DNA from: Gavia stellata | Taxonomy: Eukaryota; Chordata; Aves; Gaviiformes; Gaviidae | Reading direction: 5' to 3' | Assembly (NCBI RefSeq): GCF_030936135.1 | Contig: NC_082637.1 | Coordinates: 4,849,001 to 4,913,000 of the forward strand | Length of the DNA stretch: 64,000 nucleotides | In this document: positions 12,920 through 27,200 of the stretch, one piece after another | How positions within the stretch are numbered: position 1 is the first letter of the stretch | Layout: the number at the start of each line of letters is the position of its first letter | Translations under genes and position numbers: made by a program | The notes under the pieces: generated by a model | What the model was told of the DNA's origin: nothing | Seen by the model: the letters and a program-made list of their open reading frames with translations, nothing else | The model's database searches: none

Positions 12920-15900
12920 GTGCTGCTCTTAACAGAGACAACAAAATAAAGAGGTTTTCAGTTACAGGTTGCAGAATAACCTATAAATTGTTGTTTATAG
13001 GGCTGGTTAAGTGCCCCATAAATACAAATAGTGGCAATGACTGGAGTCAGGTAAGCTGTCAGCTGCAGGGAGGAAAGGGGGATGCTGTGGCAGGGAAAGC
13101 ATGTGGCCCCAGGGCTTTCTGCATACCGGGCACTTTTTAATGTAACTGATGCATCCACCCAGAGGTTTTCAGGTTCAGTCGCTGCCCGCCACATATAAGG
13201 TGAGATTTCTCTCATGCAGATGGGTTATTTCATGTTCTCAGGATATCTTTTAGTGGTTTTAATGGGTGTGAGGTTCACCTGCTCCTCAAACTCCTGCTCT
13301 TGGACCTCTGGAGGTTCTGGGAGACCCAGTGTCAGACATCAGAAATTGGTCTAGGGAGAATTACTGAACCCAGTTAGACCAGCCATCCCCGCCAGCACAA
13401 GAGCTGAGGAATTTGCCAGTTAATTAGCACAATACTATTAGAAGGTTGGTGGCCTTGGGGAGAAGCCTGCAGCCTTATTGAGCTCTGTCCACAAGAGTCT
13501 AACCCCTTGGTTAAACTGATGCTTTGACTCTGCTTTTTCCAGATGAAATTAATCTCCAGTACAGTTCCTGCACGGGCAAATTTTATGTCAGATGAAGGCT
13601 TTAAAAGGCCAGATTTTCAAATAAATACAGGACGTGGGGATGTGCCTAATGGACATCCAGAAATGGCCAAGCAGACGCAACCACACAGCAGACCATAGCC
13701 TGACAGGACTGACCGTTCCCACCTTGTTGGGGGCCTAAACAAGCAGTTAATCAATCTCAGACTGGCTCAAGCTTTCCTCCACCCCCAGAAACTCATCTTT
13801 CAAAGCAGTGGTCCATCCATTGAGGCCAGCCCCAGAAGCCAGGACAGGAGGCTGGCAGACGGACAACGCTCTGTTTCACAGCTGCTGATTAAACTGGGAT
13901 GATGATGCTTGTCAAAACGCCAGATTAATTAGCGCTAGCCACACGATCTACAAGTCCCTTTTGGCTTTAAAAAAAAAAAAATCTAAGAATTTTCCAAATT
14001 CATTTTCGCGTACCTCACCGGCCTGACATTTTCCCTTGAATTTGCTGTTCCTGAAGTTACATCTCTCTTTCACAGGGGGCTTGTGCCATTTTTAGACACT
14101 GGGAGTTTGAACGTGCGGCAGAAGGAACTCGGAGCCTTTATAGCCCTTGGCCTTTCGGAGAGGGTGGACTAATCTTTGGCTGATATTTAGCAGAGGCTTG
14201 CAGTGCTGCACACGACCTCCTGCTTGATATTGTTATGAACTTTCAGCTTCGTTTGTAAGACCATCTGAAATTTGTTTGATTCGGTTTTTCTGCAGGGCCT
14301 TCAAGCAGATTTTTCGTGCTGTGGTGAATCATGGCATACACAAATTAGCTCTTTCTGTACTTAAATGGCACGGAAGGACACCAGGCTGGTTAACGCACCC
14401 TGTTTTACAGCGGAGGAGATGGGAGCTGGGCAGAAGAAAAAGCTGTCCTGGGCAGCAGAAGTGGTGGATGCTGGACCCAGGACCAGACCCTCTCCTCTGC
14501 GTAATCTCCCATGCAAAGGTGTTTGTACAACCGCAGGTCACTGCCATGCCGTTCCCTTCCCCACTGCCTCTTGGTGATGCTTCAGGGACTGAAGCCACCT
14601 TTTCCCCTATGACCAGCCATGGTCTCCTACATCACCCCACGCTTGCAGGGCATTTACAGGTACCACCCCACCTCGGGCTCCCACGCCGGTCACTACGTTA
14701 CCATTGCTAGTAAGATAAACCAAAGAACAACAGGGTTGACTTTCCATCGGTAGCAGCCTAGATACCCCTTTTTTGCCTTACACAAACCATTTTTCCCAGC
14801 AGCAGGAAGTTTTCTGCCCTGCAAGCCATGGACACACACAACCAGGAGCAGGCAGACTCATCCTGGAGGGCACTGGGTCAGCCCCAGGGAGGTGGGCAGC
14901 AGATTTACAGACCGTAAGATAGCTCAGCTTTGTCTACGTATATCACTCCTGAATCTTAGGGAGTGGAGACCTTTCCTCCTCAGAGGATGACAGAGCGCTG
15001 TTTACAACGTCATGGCCCTAGACCTTCAGGAGGCATTTAGGAAAATTGTAATTCCATCTTTTATCTGGCACCATGACGGCCCAGAGCTTCCTCCTGGCTC
15101 CGGAGAGATGGCTTCATCTGCTCCAGACTGAGGCGGGATCACGCTTTTCCCTGCCAAACAGCTGGGATAGTGGGCCCATTCTCCAATTTTACTTTTTCCT
15201 GCAAGAGCCCCATGCTGGGAACCCCTTGCCTGCACCTCGCCTGCCTGCCCTGCTGCACCAAGGGGCGGGCGGCTCGCGGGGAGAAGGGAACGGACAATAA
15301 ACTGGTTGATGGTCCCAGCCCAGACACCTACTTGTACCTTTTATTTTTGGTACTTGCAGGGCAGAAACTGGCCAGTGCTGGGTCCCCGGCAGAGCCCAAA
15401 GCCCTGAGCCGCAGGAAGAGGTTTGTACTTCTTCCCACAGTCCCGAAATTCCTGTGGGATGGGAGGAAAACAGCCCCCCCCCCCCCCCCAATCCAGCTTG
15501 TGACCCAGCTGCCTGCACTTCCCACCAGAGCAAGGACTGCAACCCAGCACCAGGGATGGGGGGTGACCACGTCCACTCCGGGCACCCAGCCAGATTTTTA
15601 GCAGGTGAACATCCCCGAGGCCAGATGGGGACCGTAGGGACCCCAATTGCTGCAGGTAACACACCTGCAAGGAGGGACCCCATGGGGCAATGGGTGCATC
15701 AGGAGACACCCCACAGATGAGGGTCTCAGGGGTACAGGACCTGTGCATCTCAGCGAAGCAAAGGAGACCAGGAGGGTGATGGTGATGGCTATGGGGCTGG
15801 AGATGAACCCATGGGAGCGGGGTCAGGAGCATCTCAGAATTTCCCACCAGTCCAGGGCAAGTACCACGCTCCTCCCCACGGCACACAAGACACTACCAGG

Positions 15901-18137
15901 AACCCGTGGAGTTGCAAAGTGGAAAAAAAAAATACATTTTTTTTAGTTCCACATGTGACCTCTAAGCCCCAAGGATTTTTACTAATTACTAAATTTAATT
16001 TATTTTGCTCTCTTCTCAGGGCTAAGACTTTGCATCGCTGGGCCTGTATTGTTTCCGTTACAGCCTGCTGGTGTCCAGAGAAAATTCAAATTAAATATCA
16101 GTCACGCATTAAGGTCAGGCAGCTCAATTCCATTAACAGGCAGCAAGACTCAACCTCCCTGTAATGAATACTGCCTGCGCCTCCTAATGATACCTGCAGA
16201 GGAACCGGGCAGAACCAGCACAGAGTGATTGGCACCCCCCTGACACCGGGGACCACAAAATTGATTTTAAAAGTCCATTCATCTTCTACAAATCATGGCT
16301 TAAGTTTTTCTGACCTGTGACAAATCTGCACGAGCTTCAGTTGAAAGATAGAGCCAAGAAGGGGGCGGGGGGGAAGAAAAAAATCCACAAAAACCCCAAA
16401 AGCAAGAAACAGATTTCAGCAGGGTTGTTCTGTCTCAGCTTCCAGCCCTCACCCCCAGCCATGAATTTGTCCCCCTCACTTTATGAGCAAGATTAAAGGT
16501 TTTTCACCCCGCTGCCTGCCACAAAGAGGGTACGGAGGGTTTAAAGATGTTACAAGAGCCTCCTTGTCGCTGGCCTCATGGACGTTGGAGCTGGATAAGC
16601 TCAGCCCAGCCTGTTGGGTCTATCCCTCCTTCAGCTTTTCACAGCCCAACAGCCACCAACGCTGGCCCCCCCCCTTGGTCTCTGTGTCCAGCTGGGAAGC
16701 AGCTTTGAGGAGCTGGTGGTCAACACAGCAGGGAAATGAGCAACGCATGTGCCCACCCCATCATCTGCCCATACCCTCCTGGCGAGGCTCCACGGCTGGT
16801 GGCCCACTTCACCTGCGGCTTCTCTCCCTGCTTCTACAACAAAGCGGTATAGCTACTCATGGGTAAAGGAGGACCTACCACTAAAAAACATCAGAAAACA
16901 CTTTTCCTACTCTTTAGCACAATTAACCCAAATCCAAGGGTGCAGCCAGCTCATGTCTATACCAGATCAGTACAATCTCCAACTTCTTATAGAGCCTTAT
17001 TTTGTCAAAGTCCCATTTGGGCATCAAGGTGAGGATGTTCCCCACCACGTAACACAACAACGTGGAGAAGAAGCTGACTTGGGTTGAAGTCAGGAGTTGC
17101 TCTGCTGAAGCAAGATGACAATTTTAGTTGTGTGTGACTACCCGAGGTCTGACCAGCTGTGTGCCCAACACCATCGTTTCAGAGACATTTTGGAAGTGTA
17201 ATTGGGGTGAGGGAGAAGAGGAGGTGGGGAAGGGCACTACCACAGTATAAGGAGTCTGGGTTTCAGGCTACAAGCTGTCACATCGTTATTGCTGAGGCAT
17301 TTGGGAGTTTTAGAATAGCTCTTTTACTCTGTAAAATTCATCCTTCCTAAAGGAAAACATTTATTTCACTCCAGCACAAATAGGAGTTAAATACAGGCAG
17401 ATCAGTTTAATAGTGTAGTTATGCCTATTAAAGCGACTGTAAAACTAACATCAAGGCATTTCACATTAATTCCCTCTCAGTGACTCCAGACCTGATTTAC
17501 TTCAATAAACCCCCTGCTATTGAGAAGTGGCCACAGGTCCCCCTGGCCCTGTATCAGCCGGCATTGCCAGAAGTTGCTGTTGAACTCAAAGTCAAGATCT
17601 ATTAGCTACATGTGGAAAGCAAACCTATTGATCAGAGCAGCTAGATAAGGAAGTCGTACGGTTAGTATCAGCAGCCAGGTTTTCCCCCAGATCATTATTT
17701 TTAAGCAGATTTCATAGATGAGATGGGGCCTGAGTCACTCTTCCCACTACTGCAGTGGGTGACCTTGGGAAAATGCCTCTCCTGGATTAAAACAAAATAA
17801 TGTTAAAACCATTCTTAAATATATATATATGACACTAAGAAAGAATTGAGGTTTTTATTTTTCATCGTCAGCTTTCTGTTTAATTTCTAAATCTATTTCC
17901 TGAAGAAAGCAGAGACATCTGACCAAGTTTTTATGGCTAAATACAATTCTTCAGACATCTCCTGTAACACATTTCCTCAATAGTGACCACAGAAAGTAGG
18001 ATGAAAACCAGAAATCCATTTTTCCCCACCCACATTTACATTTTCCCAGGATTTTTACCTACAAAGGAGCAGAATCATCTACATTTTCCTTGTTCCCTGG
18101 ATTTTATACCCAGTGGCGTGCAAGATGGGCACTGGTG

Positions 18138-18346
18138 CGTGTGGATGTGGCATTGTGGCATGTAGCTTGATGGACATGGTGCTCTGTGGTGTTGGGTGGG
18201 TTGGTTTTTGGTGTGTTGTGGCTTGTTGTTGTTGTGTGGTGGTTGGCTTTTTTTTTTTCTTTTTTTTTTTCTTTTTTTTTTTTTTTTCCAGGTTGGACTT
18301 GATGATCTTACAGGTCTTTTCCAACCGTAGTGATTCTGTGATTCTG
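18138..18346 (+). mobile_element. CR1 3' end with poly-T-rich insertion
   Basis: The 3'UTR of a CR1 in which the usual GTGGACGTGGCATTGTGGGA segment is followed by a diverged GT-rich part (18185-18248). A T-tract of about 40 nt, broken by single C residues (18249-18289), comes next. The fragment ends with the normal GGTTGGACTTGATGATCTTA and repeated GTGATTCTGTG. The T-tract is absent from the other CR1 copies here. Confidence 0.88.
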
Positions 18347-21194
18347 TGGTGCATTGTACAGATGGAGAAATCAAGGTGGGAGACCAAAAGCACTTACTCA
18401 ACCTTAGGGAAGGTCAGAGGGTCCAAGAAGGGATCTGTGGAGCTGGGGGTCAGCCTGTTGTGCCTGCTGCCCACCTGGACCCACATGTGCAATTTGGGCA
18501 ACCTGCAAAATGTCCAGCACTTTGGGGAGAGCCAGTTTCTGCTCCGGGTATTGGACGTAGCCCAGCTGCTCGGCCTTGGACCAGACCCATGGCAGTTTGG
18601 GGTCTTCCCCATGCAGATGTGGCCATGGAAGTGGATCTCCCTGCCCATGGGAAGTCCCCTTGTTTGGAGGGGATGACCCCAGTGCAGAATGGACAGAAAG
18701 TGTCCAACATTGAATTTTATGGCAAGGGAGAGCACATCTGCACCCCTGCCCACGCCATCTGACTGCCCATCCAGCCCTGGGAGCAGGTGTACTCCCGAGG
18801 GACTGCTGACCAGAGAACAGGCACCTCCAAAGTGCGGTCATCTTCATCCTTGAATATAACCAAGAGTGGCTGGGCAAGACCCTGAGACACTCAATAACTC
18901 TGAAGGTAGCCCTGCCCTGAGCAGGGGGCTTGGCTGGAGACCTCCAGATGTCCCTCCCCAGCTGAATTATTCTGTAACACTATCAGCCAGTGGAAGATGC
19001 TCTTAAAAAAAGAAAAAGAGCATCTTCTGGGGCATCTGAGTATGCACCTCCACATTACAGCTCTGAAAGCACCAACAACATGGAAAAGTCTCCTCTACGC
19101 TTGCAAGGGGTGTGCTTGTATAAGCACACACGTGCACAGAGTGGTGCAGTGCACAGCACTTCTGCATCATGAGAAGCGCAGGCTTTGCACAAAGACTGGA
19201 ATGAAAATGATCCTAGACGTGCATTTTTCATTTCCACAGCATAACTGAACCTTTAGAGAAAGCAGAAGATTACAGGATTTTTACAGCGCTAACTGCTGAA
19301 TCCAGGAGAAGACTTCTGCCTGAGCTGGAATAATACAACATGAATAACACTAACCCATGTAATGTCCATTGGTCAGTGATTCTGGCAGATATCAAGTAAA
19401 AGAGATAAAAGCAGCAATTATATAGGTGTATTTCAGATTGAACCCAGCTCTGGGGAAAAAAAATAACATCTGTTCAAGCCACAAAATCTGTTGACTCCTC
19501 AGAGCTCCCAGTTACAAACAAAAAGGAATTAAAGTTGGGATCTGAAATTCTCAGTGATGTTAATTAAGGTCTGGTGCCTCTAGAACACCAGCCGAGCTGC
19601 ACGCTGCTTTTCTAAAATTTCTCTCGTGTTTTTGAGAAGCATAGACTACAACGCATCTAATCCTGTTCCTCCATTCGGAAGAAGCATTTTTGACCAAGCA
19701 AATCAAACCGAGCCCCATTAGGAGCTGCGGGCTGGCTCAGAAGTTGTCCAAGATTTGGCAGATCTGCGAACATCTGGCCCCAAAGAGATGTCTGCAGGCA
19801 GACCCCAAACCCTGAATACCCTCACACAGAAAGCTGGATGGGTGAGTCTTGATTTCTGACATTTTACAGTTGGATCATTCTTATTTTTTAGAGAAACAAG
19901 GAAAGCTGTATGGATGGCAAACTTCCTCCTGGAACCCCTGCGTTCAGGTAATTTACTCTTCTGCTCTAATGGAGTATATGGATTTCTGCTCTCTGTTTTT
20001 TCAGGGTAGCAGCACAGCAGCGTAAAGCTGCACTAGCATTATCCTGCTTGTAGTTTTAAATGCAGGGATGCCCTGGTATTACAGGAGCAGCTTGGACAGA
20101 GTTGCCACACTCCCAAATGCCCCATTTTCTCAATGACAAGGGGTGGATCATTCAACCCTTCCAGCCCTTCAGAGCAGCTCAGCTTGCTTGACAAAGGTCT
20201 CCCTTTCTCTTAATGTTGTGGAAACCAGTCAATGGCCACCCCCAACCCCTGCCCAGCTTGGATGCGGTGGAGACCCACAGTTCCCCTCACCATTACCGAG
20301 TCGCACTGACGAACATCCCCAGCCCACTGTGTGGGATCTCTGTGTGTTACTGCTTTTCCTTGACTTTCTGGTCCATCACCCGCTGCCCCAAGAGCCTCCC
20401 AGGCTTCCCGCTGTGTGTTGCCCTCCCTCCTCCACCATCACCCAGCACTTCCACACCAGAGCTCAGCTAAAACCTCTCCCACAGATGCAAATTTGCCGGG
20501 AGTTTTAAGCACTGCTCTTTGGAGAGAGCAGGACACCAGAGGTGGAAGGCACCTTTCTCACCATGGAAGGTGGTATGCACGTGGACACACATAGAAAGCA
20601 ACTCCTACAGCTTAAGGACTGCACCACAGCCAATGCCAAACCCCAGGAGACACGGGGAGCAGACCCCCTCATGGCAGACGTCGATCAGAACAAAGAACAT
20701 TTTCACTGGTGTTTTGGTGTCTGAACCTTGGCAAACACTTTGCATTTTCATGTTACTGTTGTATTCTGGGCTTTTATCCCTTTTTTCTATTTTTTTTTTT
20801 TTAAATCACAAAGTCTCATTATATTTGTCAGCTTTCTCAAAGCTCCAGCTCCCTGGCGTGATGCAGAAGTGCGTGCGTCACGGCATCACTAGAAACGGAC
20901 TTGTTCTTTATGCTGAAAAAAGAAAAGCAATGAGGAGCTGGGTCTATTCATGGGCTGGAGAGGAGTGTTTTGGCTCAGGGGGCAGGGTGCCAACTCTGCA
21001 CACCCACTTGCAATGTTACACTTAACCTCCAACAAGCTGCTTTCAAAGAGGACTCCCCAAAGTCCTCTGCAGAGGTGGCAGCTCCAAGTGGGGTTAGTTG
21101 TTAGGTGCCCTGGTACATCCCTCTTCCCTTGCACCATCTGCCTGCCCAGCCCTGGCTCGCAGGAGGGTCCCAGCACCTCTTTGATGCTCTTGCG

Positions 21195-21282
21195 CTGGCC
21201 TGGATGCCACCTCCTCCCAAAGGATGCTGCCAGTGACGCTGGCCTGGATATCACCTCCTCCCAAAGGATGCTGCCAGTGAGT
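21195..21282. repeat. Tandem duplication, 44-bp unit
   Basis: Two adjacent 44-bp copies begin CTGGCCTGGATGCCACCTCC and CTGGCCTGGATATCACCTCC and share TCCCAAAGGATGCTGCCAGT. The two copies differ at only a few sites, which suggests a recent duplication. It sits inside the 253-codon chance frame on the minus strand. Confidence 0.9.
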
Positions 21283-24200
21283 TGGGTTTCTGCAAAGCAT
21301 GTCCATCCCCCTGTTTCCCATTTGAATTGCAGTGTATTGGGAAGGGGCCCTTGCTGCTTCCCCATTCCCATCACGGGGCCAGAAAACTGTGACCAGTTGT
21401 GCTGGTGCACCAAAAAAAAAAAAAAGGAGGTGGGGGAGAGGAGAGGCACCAGCGCTCCCTGCTCAATGTGATGAAAAAGCAGCAGCACTTTTGCACAGGT
21501 ATTTTCTGCAAAGCATCCATCAAAACCACCCCCTGCCTCTAAAAGCAATATTTTGTAGAAGTGAAGCCGGATGAGGGATGTGTACCTAGAGCCCACTTGG
21601 CACCACACCATGATGCTCCTTTCCCCCAGCCAAATGACCAATGTGACCACGCTTTAAAGCTAGTACTCCGGTTATGAGATAGACCTCCCCAACACTGCGT
21701 TCCCAACACCAGTTATTACAGCATCAATCACAGCCATCTCCTGATGCAGCGGAGAGAGGACAGCACTTGCTCTTCAGCCCCCTCATACCTTCAGCCCATA
21801 GAGAGCTCCCAAGGAGGTTCTCCATCTTCTGGAGACACTACCCCATGGACAGCAGTGCCTTACCCTCCCCTCCACCAACACACACCGGACCAGCACGCTT
21901 GAGCATCTCAAGTGTTTCCAGCAGGTTTGAGCCCTGGAGCCAGCACCAGCCCTGAGGAAGACTTTGGTGCCCAGGGAATGAGTGTGAGGAAGGAGCAATT
22001 CAGAAAACCCATCACATCCAGGGGGGAAAACATGGCAGATATTTAAAAGCATGGTGGGAAAAGAGAGAGGTAAGGGTGAAGAAATCATGTGAAGGTAATA
22101 CTAACAGCAGTGCTAGCCAGCTTCTCATCTGGCATATAACCAACCTCAAAATGTATTTGCTGAAGACCAGCAAACATTGTGCCTCTGTAGAGAGCCAGAG
22201 GATGGGTCTAAGCCTGGGTCTGCCAGCATCAAGGCCAGCCCAGGCTGAAAAGACCTCCTCTCATTGCTTAGTTTCTAATAGAAGAAGGTCCGATGAGAGA
22301 TGCTGGTCTGTGGATAAGGAATCCTAGGACAAGGACAGGGGTTCAGCACAGCCAGTCCCACATGGTCTGGACGAATGCACGAGCCAGTGTAACGTATCCC
22401 CAAAACTGCTATGAGCTTCCTGGATGTTGTTGAGGTCTGGCCCTTGATTTTGTTAATGAGGCTCAAAATTGCTTGTTACAGGAAGAACAGAGTCACACCG
22501 GACACCTAACAAACATACTTTGGCTTCCCTAACAGCACCCCAACTCCTCCCAGGAGGAACTGCTTTCTGTCCAAGGGATGGAGGGGGGATTTACCTTGCC
22601 TCCCTTCCACTTGGTCCAGGTCCTATTTTTCTAAGCTTGTAACTGTCTCCTGGTAACATTTTCCTTCCCCAGGACACCCCTGCACCCTACAGAAGCAGCA
22701 CCTGGATGGCATCACGTGCCATCTGGATGTGGCAAGACAGGACTCTCCTTGCAGATGACCCAGGGCGAGATGATACATCCTCATCTCCAGGGTACTTTGG
22801 TCTCCTTTGGCAAAACAACCAGGATTTCCACTGGCAAGTTTTTAATGACATGTGCCAGAGAGATTTTCCTACTCAAATCAAACAAGGCCATGGAGAAGGT
22901 ATTATTTGTCCCTGCAGGCTGAAGAAACTCAGGTGGATGAGCCCACTGAGGAACAAAGCAGTGGTTGCACATCCCCTTCTAGACCTCAGCTTTCATTTTC
23001 ATTTTGGAAACCACCTCCAGTCCTCACAAGCCTGGAAAGCCACCCTCGTTGCCCATAGAGGTGAGAAGGAAGGAGAGGCAGGGGCTGACATGATATTCCT
23101 TGTTTTGTAAGGGGCCAACTACATTTTGAGACCTCCTGCACCGGGAATGCAGCTTTTGCTTCTCCAAGACTCATTTCAGGCATTAAAGCACTTTCCGTTG
23201 ATTAAATAAATCTGATTCCTGCACACGCTAAAGTCACAACACGGTTTCACAGTATAAGAATGTGGAGGAGTGGGGCAGTCTATTCCTGACCATTGCATGC
23301 TTTCCAAGCGAGTACAAAACACTGAATCCGTCTCTCAGATATGAAAACATCTAGATGAAACATTTCTGTACGAAAAACCCAACTGAAATATCATGATGAA
23401 TTAGTTTTATTCCCTGCATCCAGTTGATGCTCTTTCATTTTCTGCCATAAGAGAGCATTTCACCTCTGGGGTTGTGGCATATTTAATCTCACTTCAAATG
23501 AGCCATTTAAAAGCCTCCCCCCACCACCTCATTTTGCTGAAAAACTCAAAGACAATATAAAACTAGGAAAATAAATTTTCAGCCAGTGAACTGGAAAATA
23601 ATCATCATCATCAAAACCAGATATCTCTGTTCTCACGTAGCTCTAGTCGCCGGCAACTTGGATCAATAGCAGTGCCATCAGCTGAGCTGCTGGTCCACCA
23701 CCCGTTGCTCACCCTTGCATCTCCCGGGACACAACATCCCTTGCTCTGGGGCCCAAATCCTGTGCAATATTCCTCCACGTCGCAAATGAGTTGCCATTTT
23801 TTTCAGCTGACAGCTTCAAGGAGCGACCTTGGAGACAAGAGTCCGGCCACCACTCGTTAATTTAACGCAGGAAGGAGTCAGGCAGAGAGCTGAGCAACAG
23901 ATTAAGGATGGACGATGGGTTTTGCTGCTGGTTTGGTAAGAGCAAGATGGTATTTCACTCCCTGGGCTGTGGGTCACCCTTCACATGGGAGGGTTGAGGG
24001 GCTCCACTTCTCCACAGCCTCTGGCTGCCTCCTGCCCACCCAGATTCACCCACACCATCATTTCCCACCCAGACCAGATTCACGCACCAGTAATAAAAAC
24101 GCCAGACAGCATAGGTCAGTCTGCAGCCCCCGGCCAGGTTTGTTGCTTACCTCCAGACTCTCCCAGAGCTGCACTTGACACACGATACAACCACTACCTC

Positions 24201-27200
24201 AGGTTCATATAGACATTCCCCACTCAGGCCAACGAGAGTTGAGCAAAACCAGCTCAGTAAGTGCTTTTGGTATGCGATGGATAAAATTTTCTCCGTTCAG
24301 CCTCACGGAGAGCTGCCTGCAGCCCATCGGTCTCAAAGGAAACCCTGCCCAGAGGAGGGAGTCTGGGGCTGCTGACGGGCTTTGCAGGTGGCCAGCATGG
24401 GACAGGATCCTTTTTTATAGGGTTGCATGCAACTGCGACATTCACTATTAAGAAAAAAAAAAAAAAGCCTCGTAACCCCAAGCCCACTCACGTCATGCTA
24501 TCTCTGTGCAGAAAGCTTCCTCGTTCCTTATCTCAGCCCCTGGAGATTTGTGGGATATCACAAATAACTGCTGGACAAGATAAGGCTTCTTCCAACACAC
24601 TGGTTGCTCCTAGCATCTATAACGCCCCATTGTGACGGGCCTGAATGGACCAGTGCCTGGGGATGCTACACCTCATTCATTTTCAGTCCAGCCCTGCTCT
24701 TTTCCAGATGTTTTGAGTAAACGTTGTTGTTTCCCCCCCCCATACTGTTCTCGCACCTTAGATGCCCATCTCCAAACCCTACCAACACCCTCACCTCCCA
24801 CCAGGAAGAGCGGAGACGAAAGATGCTCAATTTTGGCCAAGCAAAGCTTAATCCATTCCCAGTCCCTTCCAGCTCCTAGCATCGAGGGAACATCTTAATT
24901 TCAATTAGCCACTCGTGCAGTAAAAGCCCCCTGAGAAGGAGGCGAGCTGTCAGGATCCGACCCTCCAGGGCTTACCATCATGGTAATGCAAAGCCAGGCA
25001 CGCCGGCAACAAGATGTTTATAGCCCAATGATTCATAATACTGCAGAGTTTGCAGGAAATGTAACACCATTCATGATTAAGAAATGCTCTTGTTTTCTGC
25101 TAAATATATAAAATAATCACTCATCCCCTGAGCAGCAGATGCAAATTATACATAGTATTAGCCTCATATGCCAACCGCTATAATGCCAGTGCAGCATGAA
25201 GCTGTTTCCCAAGGCTCTAGAAGTCCCTTAATCTGCCTTTTGACGTCAAATGACAAATTTCTTGCCTGGGATCATTAACGGGATGACTAATGAAAGCTGA
25301 TAAGTGAATTTATAAATGAAATTAAAGATATTAATATTAAAGGCCAGGCTACAAGAAAGAGAAATGTGGATTTAGCAAACCACAACAAAAAGCACGGTAA
25401 TCTGCATGAGATTTACAGCTCCTTTCCTGCCGGGCAAATTAGAGATGTGGTATTTTCTGCCTGAAGGATGTGGAAACTGCCAGGCTTGATGGACACCTCT
25501 CCTGAAGCATGAGCACCCCCATTACCTTCAGACACTGCCTGCGATTTAAAAAAAGCTCCTGCTCAAATTTGCCAGCAAACACCATGCCAGGGCTGAAAAC
25601 AGGCTGATAGTCTTGTAAAGATAACAGTGTCACCAAACCCTCATGTAAAGACAATACCTTTAGATGGTGGTCAGCTTGCTGTCAATTATTTTTATTTTTT
25701 TTAATTAAAAAAAGCCCACCTCAAACTAGATTCTTATCTTACTCATCCCAGTAAGCAACTCTTTTAAAAGTTGAGGGCTTATTTTGGATTTAGTCACATA
25801 TAAACAAGATCAGACCTTTCCAGCTTGGTGTTTGAGCCCACATCCAGGCAGCTTCATCACAAACCCACAGCTCGCTTCTGCCTCCAGCTGCTCCTCACTG
25901 AGCTTTGGGGGCTCACAGGAGAGTCTATTTAAGCCTCAGCTCCCACCAGCTGATGATGATCAGCCCTGAATGGACCAGACAAACATCCTCCACTGCCCCA
26001 AGGAGCAGACAAAGGAGATGCTACCCAATGCTGCAGGGCTGCGTAAGAACAGGCACCTCCTCTGCTATCAAAAAAAAAAAAAAAAAAGAGGAGAAAGCTT
26101 CCTTTTACCTGTAGATGCCCCATTTTCAAGCAGATGTATCATGGAAACAGCTTGGTTGGGCAAGTGCTCATGAGTGGTGCCTCCTCATGCACCCACAGCG
26201 TCCAAAAAACCCAAGATTCCTTTGGATATACCAGGACCTTGAGCCAGCGGCGTGACTGAGGGAAGAGCCAGCTGCCACCAGGAGAATGAGAAAGCCCAGA
26301 GACACAACACGAAGCACCGCTGGGGAGGGCACATTTGCTATGGGGACGTTTCCCAATCCCACCCTCCACTGGAGGAGCCCAACTTGGGGAGTGGCCGCAG
26401 CATGGTGGGTACCCGAGGGACTGTGTTTCTGAATGTCTTTTACAGATCCCCTGAGCCTGGAGAAGATGAGAGCAGGTTTTTGGAGCAGCTCCTAACCCAA
26501 CCCTGGCGTTGGGTGCCTGGGCACCCAACCTGGCAGGCTGTCCAACTCCATCAGAGTCCTGCTCAAGGTCCCGTCAAGAAGTCCCAGAAGATACCCATGG
26601 CCCAGCTTTCTCCCCGTTAGGGAAACAGCTCCTCCTTGTAACATATGAGGAACGAGGTGGAGGAGCGATGCACGGTAACAGCTCCACAGCATTACTTGAG
26701 CTCTCAGGAAAAACCAACAACGGCCGGCGGCTCTGTCTAAGCCGATGGTCACCCACACCTTGGGGTGTCACCTCCAGACAGGGCAGCTGCTGCGAGCGGC
26801 CAGGAGCACAGGGATGCAGGGCAAGAGATGGAGACATCCAAGTCCTTCTCCGAGCTACCGAAATCCTCATCCGAACATCTCCCCACAGACATGTCCTCAC
26901 TTCGAAGGGTGCCAGCCCACAGGTACCAACCTGCCCCTTATTGCCTCTCCCCATAACCTGCATCTTCACTGCTTCCAGCATCTCCTTTCCTCCTGACACC
27001 ACTGGGCTTATTCACTCAAACCAAAGCAATAATCTTCATTAAAGAGCTACAAACCATACACGTGCAACTTTCCTGCAGGCGTATTGTACAGCCTTTAAAG
27101 GGAGGGAGAGAAGACAAGAGTGGTCAAGGACACTCACCAAGGGGGATCCACCACAGCACGTGCCAACCAGCCCAACCCAGCTGGGGCTGGGAAATGTAAA

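Noticed and set aside
15189..15886. Frames of 164 and 181 codons on the minus strand
   Set aside because: They overlap each other in different frames and include poly-Gly from a poly-C run at about 15475-15491. No domain is visible.
20889..21650. 253-codon frame on the minus strand in RNF165 intron 1
   Set aside because: It has no recognisable domain, contains runs of Phe from poly-T/A tracts and a tandem duplication, and has a competing 173-codon frame on the other strand. It is probably a chance frame.
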